Source: SAR116 cluster bacterium
GTDB lineage: Bacteria; Pseudomonadota; Alphaproteobacteria; Puniceispirillales; UBA1172
Length of the DNA stretch: 13,298 nucleotides
NCBI GenBank assembly: GCA_002691725.1
Contig: NZIT01000035.1
Span: forward strand, 1-13,298
Direction of reading: 5' to 3'
Part shown: positions 7,686-13,298 of the stretch, in pieces
Position numbering within the stretch: position 1 is the first letter of the stretch
Layout of the letters: the number at the start of each line of letters is the position of its first letter
Position numbers and translations under genes: made by a program
Notes under the pieces: generated by a model
What the model saw: the letters and a program-made list of their open reading frames with translations, nothing else
What the model was told of the DNA's origin: nothing
Databases searched by the model: none

Positions 7686-7707
7686 TGCATAATGTGATGC
7701 ATAATGT
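7686..7707 (+). repeat. Tandem 10-bp direct repeat upstream of the NDUFS4-like gene
   Basis: TGCATAATGT occurs at 7686-7695 and again at 7698-7707, a 12-bp spacing. Each copy contains CATAAT, one base from a consensus -10 box, so the repeat could hold the promoter of the NDUFS4-like gene 35 to 57 bases downstream. No convincing -35 box was found. It may equally be a chance or slippage duplication in an A/T-rich gap. Confidence 0.3.
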
Positions 7708-7742
7708 CTTGATGATATGATGGCTTCATGTTTGGGTAGTTT

Positions 7743-8057
7743 ATGAAAGCGCGTATTTATCAAAAACCAAAATCGGCTATGCAGTCAGGCAATACCGGCT
7801 GGGGCAAATCGGCTAAATGGGTGATGGAACCCGTTCGCCAGTATAAAGCAGCACCTGACCCGCTGATGGGATGGCAGTCATCGGGTGATACTCTAAAAAC
7901 CTTGGAATTATCGTTTGATTCCCTTGATGATGCGGTGGCATATGCTAAGCAGCATCAGATTGATCATGTTGTCGTACCGACCCCGCAACGTCGGCGCAAG
8001 CTGAAAGCCTATGCTGATAATTTTAGTTATAATCGAAAGCAACCCTGGACGCATTAA
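7743..8057 (+). CDS. NDUFS4-like complex I accessory subunit (ETC_C1_NDUFA4 family)
   Basis: This 104-residue soluble protein is the bacterial homologue of the mitochondrial complex I 18-kDa subunit NDUFS4, an accessory subunit of NADH:ubiquinone oxidoreductase found mainly in alphaproteobacteria. Family hallmarks are visible: the N-terminal MKARIYQKPKSAMQSG, DPLMGWQSSGDT at 39-50 and the C-terminal KAYADNFSYNRKQPWTH at 88-104. No transit or signal sequence is present, which fits action at the cytosolic peripheral arm. It stands alone between two tRNA genes, away from any nuo operon. The start codon is set by the conserved N-terminus; only a weak GGTAG precedes it. It is a useful taxonomic marker for the window. 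Confidence 0.93.
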   Translation: MKARIYQKPKSAMQSGNTGWGKSAKWVMEPVRQYKAAPDPLMGWQSSGDTLKTLELSFDSLDDAVAYAKQHQIDHVVVPTPQRRRKLKAYADNFSYNRKQPWTH

Positions 8058-8140
8058 TCGGTTTTTTTTGTAAAAACGGTATCATCCTTGCATGTAACGT
8101 TTACCACCGTACCCTGAAACAATTTTGTTGAGACCGTTAT

Positions 8141-8458
8141 ATGCCCTTATTCACATCACCGTTTTTTCCTCTTGGTATGACGCTTCGTATGACGCTTTTA
8201 GGGGCGTTTCTTGCCATGTGTATTGGCATATCCATGCCGGCACAGGCGAAAGTCGCGTTCTACTTAATTGAAGATACAGAAGACCCTAATCCATCATTGG
8301 CCGCGTGTATGGCGGTTTATACAAATGGTGTTCTCATTCAGCCTGAAAAACATATCTGGGTTTTGAATTATGAGGTCTGGGAAATTTTCTATGAGCAGAA
8401 AATGATGTTTTGTCACAAACATGGAGTCATCTTTCCAAAAGGCGAGCGTGTTGACTAA
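8141..8458 (+). CDS. Small exported protein of unknown function
   Basis: I do not recognise this 105-residue protein. It begins with a signal peptide: a hydrophobic run at about 13-32 and a typical cleavage motif AQA before K37. The mature part of about 69 residues is rich in aromatic residues and has two cysteines, C56 and C91, that could form a disulfide in the periplasm. Acidic EDTEDPN at 44-50 follows a short strand. No catalytic motif is evident. ATGs at 8177 and 8189 are alternative starts that would shorten the signal peptide; no start has a good ribosome site. It is flanked by the NDUFS4-like gene and tRNA-Arg, with no operon partner. Confidence 0.6.
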   Translation: MPLFTSPFFPLGMTLRMTLLGAFLAMCIGISMPAQAKVAFYLIEDTEDPNPSLAACMAVYTNGVLIQPEKHIWVLNYEVWEIFYEQKMMFCHKHGVIFPKGERVD

Positions 8459-8497
8459 TTTGCCTTTGGCTTGCGTGCTTGCTCTTAATGGCAAATT
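8457..8497 (+). repeat. Perfect 8-bp inverted repeat at the end of the small exported protein gene
   Basis: AATTTGCC at 8457-8464 and GGCAAATT at 8490-8497 are exact reverse complements 25 nt apart. The first arm overlaps the TAA stop codon. The spacer also contains GCTTGC twice (8469-8474 and 8477-8482). No T-tract follows the second arm, so it is not a classical intrinsic terminator. It could be a protein-binding site or a weak RNA stem upstream of tRNA-Arg. Confidence 0.4.
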
Positions 8498-8523
8498 GTA
8501 ATATCAGGTAAGCATTGTGATAT

Positions 8524-8600
8524 GGCTCCGTAGCTCAACTGGATAGAGCAGCTGACTTCTAATCAGCAGGTTGCAGGTTCGAATCCTGCCGGAGTCGCCA
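8524..8600 (+). tRNA. tRNA-Arg (anticodon UCU)
   Basis: A complete 77-nt cloverleaf with encoded CCA. The acceptor GGCTCCG at 8524-8530 pairs with CGGAGTC at 8590-8596 with a single G-U, followed by discriminator G and CCA. The anticodon stem GCTGA/TCAGC encloses CTTCTAA, giving anticodon TCT at 8558-8560, which reads AGA/AGG. The T loop TTCGAAT is standard. The minus-strand TIGR03643-type gene ends 25 bases downstream. Confidence 0.97.
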
Positions 8601-8625
8601 TTTCCGCGACTAATCCTGAGCACTA

Positions 8626-8850
8626 TTATTTATAATGTTGGCGTCTGTCTGAAAATTGCCGGACGCGTCGTCGCCATGCCTGATAGCTGCCGCGTTTGAG
8701 GTGCTTTCGCATCAGCTGTTTGACTTGGTCTTCTTTTAATCCATAGAGATGTTCTATTTGCTGAAACGCAGTATGATCTGACAATGCCATCTCAATGACT
8801 TCATCTACATTTATATCTTTATAAAGCATTTCTCTCTCATCACTGGGCAT
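8626..8850 (-). CDS. TIGR03643/DUF2805 family small protein
   Basis: This 74-residue protein matches the short TIGR03643 (DUF2805) family: VDEVIEMALSDHTAFQQIE at about 15-33, YGLKEDQVKQLMRKHLK at 36-52 and SYQAWRRRV at 55-63. The middle looks like a helix-turn-helix (helices at about 27-34 and 39-51) followed by a basic tail, so nucleic-acid binding is plausible, but the function is unknown. Two starts are possible. The first ATG (8850) has no ribosome site. The ATG at residue 8 (8829) follows GAGAGAGAA and would still keep the family core. It is transcribed against its neighbours, with a short A/T-rich gap to the divergent gene at 8938. Confidence 0.8.
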   Translation of the reverse strand: MPSDEREMLYKDINVDEVIEMALSDHTAFQQIEHLYGLKEDQVKQLMRKHLKRGSYQAWRRRVRQFSDRRQHYK

Positions 8851-8937
8851 GATATTAATTTACTATAATATAAAGCTGATTAAAACAGGGCGTAATATTT
8901 GCATAATATAGGCTGATATGTCTGAAAGTGAGGGGTT

Positions 8938-9342
8938 ATGCGTGAAAATATTATTGCTTTAGGTGTTATCGCTATTCTGATATCGGGGGCATATTTCCTT
9001 GCCCCTATTATTTATGACATGATTGGCTTTGAAGACCCTGATGAGATTGTTTCCGTTTCTGTTGAGCTTGAAAATCGCTGCCCTTTTGATGATAAGGTAT
9101 TTGTTGTCAAAGTCGTCAATTCGGTGCGGAGTTTTAATTTCAATAATGGTAAGGCAACATTCCGTGTGCCGCGTAAAACAATGCTTAAATTGGCTGTCAG
9201 TCGTGAGTTTCCAGATTTTGAATATAGTGATATTCCGCAAAAAATTAGTGATGATATGCCCATGAAAATGATCGCAGATTGCACAACATCGCCGCGCCTG
9301 CAATCAACTATGGATGCCTTGAAACAGCAATTTCAGAATTAG
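8938..9342 (+). CDS. Membrane-anchored protein of unknown function
   Basis: I do not recognise this 134-residue protein. A single N-terminal hydrophobic segment at about 5-26 has no clear cleavage site and probably anchors it in the inner membrane. The rest would face the periplasm: an acidic linker FEDPDE at 31-36, alternating beta-type stretches at about 38-90 and a helical C-terminus. C48 and C115 could pair. The start has AGGGG close upstream. The gene is divergent from the TIGR03643-type gene and converges on ynjD, whose stop is only 4 nt away, with no visible terminator between them. It may belong to a lineage-specific family. Confidence 0.65.
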   Translation: MRENIIALGVIAILISGAYFLAPIIYDMIGFEDPDEIVSVSVELENRCPFDDKVFVVKVVNSVRSFNFNNGKATFRVPRKTMLKLAVSREFPDFEYSDIPQKISDDMPMKMIADCTTSPRLQSTMDALKQQFQN

Positions 9343-9346
9343 AATA

Positions 9347-10000
9347 TTAGTGATATGGGGTCAGCATAATTGGTGGCATATTGCAAAAGTCACGATCTCT
9401 GGGATCATGGCTAACCATCAGCACTGGCAGATGAAGTCGCGTCACCTCAGATTTTACGATATCAAGGATTTGCAGGCGCATATCACTATCTAAACTGGAA
9501 AACGGTTCATCCATGAGCAAGGCTTTAGGTTCAGCCAAAATCGTCCTGAGTAATGCAATTCGGGCCTGCTGTCCGCCTGAGAGCGTTGCCGGATCACGGC
9601 TTTCCATTTCAGCCATTCCGGCGCGTATCAAAGCGTCAGTAATGCGATTCTGGCGCTCTTTTCTGGAATATGTTGGCGGAATGCCAAAGCCTAAATTTTC
9701 GGCAATGGTTAAATGCGGAAACAAAAGTGGCGCTTGAAAAAGAAAGCCAATATGACGCCTTTCCGTTGGCAGATGATCAATTCTTTCCCCATTGAGCCAT
9801 ACTTCGCCTTGCTTGTTCATGGCTTCTGTTTGCAGCCCAGCAATCCACCTTAGCAGGCTTGTTTTGCCAGCACCGCTAGGCGCATCAATCATAGCTATCT
9901 GACCTTTATCAATGGTCAGATTAAGCGCCTTAAAAAGCCAGTTATCATGATATCCGACAGAAGCGGCTTTAATCGTTAGCATGTGGTATCTTGGTCTCAT
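9347..10000 (-). CDS. ynjD: ABC transporter ATP-binding protein, YnjD family
   Basis: This 217-residue nucleotide-binding subunit of a YnjBCD-type importer acts on the cytosolic side of the inner membrane. Motifs in order are Walker A APSGAGKT at 40-47, Q-loop Q89 in FLFQ, signature LSGGQ at 140-144, Walker B LLMDEP at 161-166, D-loop SSLD at 168-171 and the switch histidine H198. The DPATLSGGQ context and short C-terminus resemble E. coli YnjD. The first residue of Walker A is Ala (A40) where Gly is usual. Two starts are possible: the ATG at 10000, and the ATG at 9982 (MLTIKAA), which matches the family N-terminus better; neither has a ribosome site. It is divergent from ynjB instead of following ynjC. 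Confidence 0.92.
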   Translation of the reverse strand: MRPRYHMLTIKAASVGYHDNWLFKALNLTIDKGQIAMIDAPSGAGKTSLLRWIAGLQTEAMNKQGEVWLNGERIDHLPTERRHIGFLFQAPLLFPHLTIAENLGFGIPPTYSRKERQNRITDALIRAGMAEMESRDPATLSGGQQARIALLRTILAEPKALLMDEPFSSLDSDMRLQILDIVKSEVTRLHLPVLMVSHDPRDRDFCNMPPIMLTPYH

Positions 10001-10108
10001 TGAGTTGATAATTGATATTCATGTCGCTTATTTTAGTATCTTTAAGTTAAAATTAAGATTTGACGGTTATAGTACGTTTTTGGATTGTTTCACCTTATGG
10101 AGAAAAGA
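10001..10108. promoter_or_regulatory. Divergent intergenic region between ynjD and ynjB
   Basis: About 108 A/T-rich bases must carry both promoters of the transporter. An inverted repeat ATCTT (10038-10042) and AAGAT (10055-10059), 12 nt apart, could be an operator. TTGACG at 10060-10065 resembles a -35 box for ynjB, but no good -10 lies at the right spacing. GGAG at 10099-10102 is the ribosome site for the ATG at 10109. Promoter calls here are weak; only the divergent layout and the ribosome site are firm. Confidence 0.4.
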
Positions 10109-11362
10109 ATGAAAAGAAAACAAAATAATCTCTCAATCTTTCGCTGCTTTTATCAATATTTACCTCAACTCGCTATTATCGCTACTGTCAGCTTTTTCGG
10201 CCTGTACCAATCACTGGCTAAAGCTGATGATTTTGAAACCACTATCACCAATGCCAAAGGCCAGACTGTTTATTTCAATGCATGGGGCGGTTCGCCTGCC
10301 ATTAATGAATATATTGCCTGGGCTGGTGAAAGAATCGCGGATGAATATGACATTACGCTAAAACATGTAAAATTATCTGCTACATCAGATGCCGTGTCGA
10401 GAATACTGGCTGAAAAAACAAGCGGTAAATCGACTGGGGGTTCGGTTGATTTAATCTGGATTAATGGTGAGAATTTTGCCGCCATGAAATCACATGGCTT
10501 ATTGCAAACGGATGACTGGGCCTATCATTTGCCGTCATTCCAATATACGGATGCTAAATTGCTCCCCGGCATTAAAACTGATTTTGGCATCCCTACGGAT
10601 GGTCAGGAAGCGCCATGGGGCAGGGCGCAATTAGTCTTTGGTTATGACACTGCCTATGTTAATACGCCGCCACGCTCGGCTGATCAGCTGGCGCAATGGA
10701 TTATAGCTAATCCTGGCCGCTTCTCATATCCAAAGCCGCCAGATTTTACCGGCGTCAGTTTCCTCAAGCAAATCTTATTAGAAACATCACCAACCCCCGA
10801 TATGTTTTTAGAGCCAGCCGATCAGACCGATCCCAACACAGCCCTTGCCCCATTATGGAAATGGCTTGATCAAGCGCATCCGCATATGCGTAAAGGCGGC
10901 AAGCATTTTCCGGCAAACTACACGGCCATGATACAAATGCTTGGTGATGGTGAGCTGGCGATTGCCTTTGCTTTTAATCCGACGGAGTTCTCGAACGGTA
11001 TTGCCCAAGGTATTCTGCCCAATACCATTCGCAGTTATGTCCATGATAGCGGCACGTTAGCCAATGTTCACTTTGTTGCTGTTCCATTTAATGCCAATTC
11101 ACCTGCCGCCGCCAAGGTTGTTGCAGATTTCCTGTTAAGCCCGGAAGCGCAGCTGCATAAGGCAAACTCTGATATCTGGGGTGATCCAACGGTTTTAGCT
11201 ATGCATAAATTGCCCCCAGATATGCAAGATGCCTTTGCCGCATTACCTAAAGGCATAGCAACGCTTAATGAGAGTGAACTTGGCAAGACCTTGCCGGAGT
11301 TTCATCCAAGCTGGGTATCTGTGATAGAACAACAATGGGCTAAGCGCTATATTGGTCAGTAA
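10109..11362 (+). CDS. ynjB: ABC transporter periplasmic substrate-binding protein, YnjB family
   Basis: This 417-residue solute-binding protein is the periplasmic component of a YnjBCD importer. It has a signal peptide with basic MKRKQ, a hydrophobic stretch at about 19-33 and a likely cleavage after AKA at 39. Family hallmarks are GQTVYFNAWGGSPAINEYIAW at about 51-71 (start of the mature fold), GSVDLIWINGENFA at 111-124 and FGIPTDGQEAPWG at 159-171. It belongs to the family 1-like binding proteins related to thiamine- and iron-binding proteins; the substrate is not established. The ATG at 10109 was chosen because GGAG lies six bases upstream; ATG 10097 and TTG 10085 are in-frame alternatives. 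ynjC follows after 51 nt, so both are likely cotranscribed. Confidence 0.92.
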   Translation: MKRKQNNLSIFRCFYQYLPQLAIIATVSFFGLYQSLAKADDFETTITNAKGQTVYFNAWGGSPAINEYIAWAGERIADEYDITLKHVKLSATSDAVSRILAEKTSGKSTGGSVDLIWINGENFAAMKSHGLLQTDDWAYHLPSFQYTDAKLLPGIKTDFGIPTDGQEAPWGRAQLVFGYDTAYVNTPPRSADQLAQWIIANPGRFSYPKPPDFTGVSFLKQILLETSPTPDMFLEPADQTDPNTALAPLWKWLDQAHPHMRKGGKHFPANYTAMIQMLGDGELAIAFAFNPTEFSNGIAQGILPNTIRSYVHDSGTLANVHFVAVPFNANSPAAAKVVADFLLSPEAQLHKANSDIWGDPTVLAMHKLPPDMQDAFAALPKGIATLNESELGKTLPEFHPSWVSVIEQQWAKRYIGQ

Positions 11363-11413
11363 CATAGCAAACTGTACCATAAAGGGTTTGGCAATATCGC
11401 TAGCTATCATTTC

Positions 11414-13087
11414 ATGAGTATTCGTGCCGTCATTTTGGTTTTATGTTTAGCGCCAACGACGGCGGGTCTCATTGGCGCAGTTATTCCGGCAACGGGATGG
11501 TTCGCGCCATTAGGACGATCTGATTTCTCAATTAAGCCTGTGATCATGTTCTTGGATCAACCGGGGATTTGGTCGTCCATCTGGCTTAGTGGTTTCACCG
11601 CCATAACCGCAACATTATTATCATATGTGCTAGCTATGTTTTTACTGGCTAGCATATATAGGAACGGCCGTTCAGGAGTTTTGTTTCGGCTTATCTCGCC
11701 ATTATTATCGGTTCCCCATATCACGGTTGCCGTTGGGTTTTTGTTTTTACTGCAACCGAGTGGCTGGCTGATCCGATTACTGTCGCCTTGGTTAACTGGA
11801 TGGGACAGACCGCCTGATTTGTATATTATTCCTGATGAAGTTGGCATTGGATTGATCATCGCTCTAACAGCAAAAGAATTGCCGTTTTTAATGTTAATGG
11901 GGTTATCTGCCCTAAGCCAGATCAAGGTTAATGATACCCTTGATCAAGCCTCAAGCCTTGGCTATGGCACATATTCAGGGTGGCTTTATACGGTGCAACC
12001 GCAGTTATCTAGCCGAATGCGGTTGCCTGTGCTTATTGTTCTGATCTTTTCCGTATCAGTTGTTGATATGGCGTTAGTATTAGCGCCTTCAGTTCCGGCA
12101 CCACTAGCCCCGCGCATTTTAGAATGGTTTCGTGATGCAGATTTAGATTTTCAATTTATCGCCGCAGTAGGTGCGGTTGCTCAATTAGTGCTGGCGTTAT
12201 TATGTTGTCTTATATGGCTTCTTTCAGGGCGCATGATGACGCGCTTGATCCGTGTTCTGATCTATCATGGGTTACGTCCAAACCTATCTGCCTGGATGTG
12301 CCAGACGATGAGGCTTGCGGTTTTTACCGTGGCGCTCCTGCCATGTATTCTGTCTGTTCTGGGGCTGATATCGGTTACCATATGGGGATTTGCTGATATC
12401 TGGCGGTTTCCGGATAGCTTGCCTGATGATTGGGGATATCGGGCATGGATCAGCAGCGCAGATAATATGATAGTCGCCGGGACAAACAGCCTGATCATTG
12501 GCTTAGCCTCATCATGTCTTGCTGTCTGTCTTGTTATTATCTGGCTGGAACAAACAGCTTCAAGACGCCAGTCGACGATCGAAAGCTGGCTCTATATCCC
12601 GTTATTACTGCCGCAAGCATCATTTCTGTTCGGGTTACAGATTGTCCTGATCTGGCTACGCCTGGATGGGCTTTATATCACATTGATCTGGGTGCATATG
12701 TTATTTGTGCTGCCCTATGTCATGCTATCCCTTGGCGGATCATGGCGGCAATTTGATCAGCGTTATACCGAACTCTCAGCAACATTAGGGGCAAGCCAGA
12801 TGAAGCAGTTTTTTCGGGTAAAACTGCCCATATTATTGACCCCTATCATGACCGCATTTGCCATTGGATTTGCGGTCAGTTGCGCGCTCTATCTGCCAAC
12901 TGTTTTTGCCAGTAATGGCCGCATGATAACCCTCACCACCGAAGCCGTGACATTAGCAACAAGTGCCAGCAGACAAGCCTTGGGAGTAGCCTCATTTTTG
13001 CAGATGATTTTACCGCTAATTGTCTTTCTGTGTTGTGATGCCATTATTCGCCTGCGGCTCAAGCCGTTTCGGCATTTTCGGCATTAG
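11414..13087 (+). CDS. ynjC: ABC transporter permease, YnjC family (two fused permease halves)
   Basis: This 557-residue inner-membrane permease has two BPD_transp_1-type halves in one chain, about 12 helices in all, as in E. coli YnjC and ThiP-like proteins. The cytosolic coupling loops that dock on the ATPase are visible: DQASSLGYG...P at about 177-196 in the first half and ELSATLGASQMKQFFRVKLP at 453-472 in the second. The second loop is close to the EAA consensus; the first is degenerate. It follows ynjB by 51 nt without a terminator; the start codon lacks a ribosome site, so the exact start is less certain. Its end carries a 9-bp tandem duplication and lies 6 nt from the convergent metC end. 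Confidence 0.9.
   Translation: MSIRAVILVLCLAPTTAGLIGAVIPATGWFAPLGRSDFSIKPVIMFLDQPGIWSSIWLSGFTAITATLLSYVLAMFLLASIYRNGRSGVLFRLISPLLSVPHITVAVGFLFLLQPSGWLIRLLSPWLTGWDRPPDLYIIPDEVGIGLIIALTAKELPFLMLMGLSALSQIKVNDTLDQASSLGYGTYSGWLYTVQPQLSSRMRLPVLIVLIFSVSVVDMALVLAPSVPAPLAPRILEWFRDADLDFQFIAAVGAVAQLVLALLCCLIWLLSGRMMTRLIRVLIYHGLRPNLSAWMCQTMRLAVFTVALLPCILSVLGLISVTIWGFADIWRFPDSLPDDWGYRAWISSADNMIVAGTNSLIIGLASSCLAVCLVIIWLEQTASRRQSTIESWLYIPLLLPQASFLFGLQIVLIWLRLDGLYITLIWVHMLFVLPYVMLSLGGSWRQFDQRYTELSATLGASQMKQFFRVKLPILLTPIMTAFAIGFAVSCALYLPTVFASNGRMITLTTEAVTLATSASRQALGVASFLQMILPLIVFLCCDAIIRLRLKPFRHFRH
13067..13084 (+). repeat. 9-bp tandem duplication at the 3' end of ynjC
   Basis: TTTCGGCAT is present twice in direct succession, encoding Phe-Arg-His twice just before the TAG stop. 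It looks like an in-frame slippage duplication that extends the cytosolic C-terminus without disrupting the gene. Confidence 0.6.
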
Positions 13088-13093
13088 GCAGGG

Positions 13094-13298
13094 CTATTTA
13101 TTGGCGCCGCGCATTCTTTCAAATCCAGCCTGAAGATCAGCGATTAAATCATCCTTATCCTCTAATCCGGCATAGATGCGCATCAACGTGCCTTCGGGAA
13201 TACTGGAAACCGTTCGCTTAAATCGGCCTTGGCTAATCAGGCTTTCATGACCACCCCATGATGCCCCAATACCAAACCAATCAAGGTTATCCGCCATA
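13094..13298 (-). CDS. metC: Cystathionine beta-lyase, C-terminal fragment (partial)
   Basis: This is the last part of a PLP-dependent Cys/Met metabolism enzyme, which cleaves cystathionine to homocysteine, pyruvate and ammonia in methionine biosynthesis. The frame stays open to the right window edge, so the gene begins outside; the ATG at 13297 is internal. Visible family features are LDWFGIGASWGGHESL at about 5-20 of the fragment, with the SWGG segment of the active-site region, and IYAGLEDKDDLIADLQAGF at 41-59, the standard C-terminal helix region. The PLP lysine lies upstream and cannot be checked. The SWGG-x-ESL wording favours the cystathionine beta-lyase branch over gamma-synthase or gamma-lyase. 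It converges on ynjC with a 6-nt gap. Confidence 0.88.
   Translation of the reverse strand, partial: MADNLDWFGIGASWGGHESLISQGRFKRTVSSIPEGTLMRIYAGLEDKDDLIADLQAGFERMRGANK

Noticed and set aside
8059..8079. T-tract of eight bases after the NDUFS4-like gene as an intrinsic terminator
   Set aside because: The only nearby stem (GTTTTT with AAAAAC) is A/T-only and encloses the T-tract rather than preceding it; no G/C-rich hairpin lies upstream.
8959..9303. Antisense open frame inside the membrane-anchored protein gene
   Set aside because: The plus-strand frame has a ribosome site and a coherent membrane anchor; the antisense translation is low-complexity and without a start signal.

Overview
The window reads as a compact, gene-dense bacterial chromosome segment with no sign of phage or transposon genes. 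A homologue of the mitochondrial/alphaproteobacterial complex I accessory subunit NDUFS4, alphaproteobacterial-looking neighbours, moderate-to-low GC by eye (not computed) and very short intergenic gaps suggest an alphaproteobacterium. A marine, somewhat streamlined lineage such as the SAR116 group is possible, but the placement is inference only.

Region 1 (about 1-7037) is one tightly overlapped plus-strand operon for a multisubunit Mrp/Mnh-type cation:proton antiporter. It opens with the last codons of a probable mnhE. Then come mnhF, mnhG, a stand-alone protein equal to the C-terminal part of MrpA (MbhD plus MbhE domains), mnhB, mnhC, mnhD, a second antiporter-like subunit of NuoL/MrpA-N type, a 94-residue two-helix membrane protein of unknown family, and a third antiporter-like subunit with a C-terminal extension. 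The order E-F-G-A(C-term)-B-C-D is that of the membrane arm of Mbh/Mbx complexes rather than the classical mrpABCDEFG order. No hydrogenase or oxidoreductase gene is visible. Nearly every junction is an ATGA or TAATG overlap, so the subunits are probably translationally coupled.

Region 2 (7021-8600) holds an exported DUF192 protein whose start overlaps the end of the last antiporter gene, tRNA-Pro(UGG), an NDUFS4-like complex I accessory subunit, a small exported protein of unknown function and tRNA-Arg(UCU).

Region 3 (8626-9342) holds a short minus-strand protein of the TIGR03643/DUF2805 family and a membrane-anchored protein of unknown function.

Region 4 (9347-13087) is a YnjBCD-type ABC importer of uncertain substrate. 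The ATPase ynjD is on the minus strand and diverges from ynjB (periplasmic binding protein) and ynjC (a permease with two fused halves), unlike the single ynjBCD operon of E. coli. The minus-strand 3' end of a cystathionine beta-lyase (metC) gene closes the window, converging on ynjC with a 6-nt gap.

The points most worth a second look are the hydrogenase-free, three-antiporter Mbx-like module with its unknown small subunit, the probable lateral-helix arm on the last antiporter subunit, the divergent ynjD, and an altered Walker A motif in YnjD.
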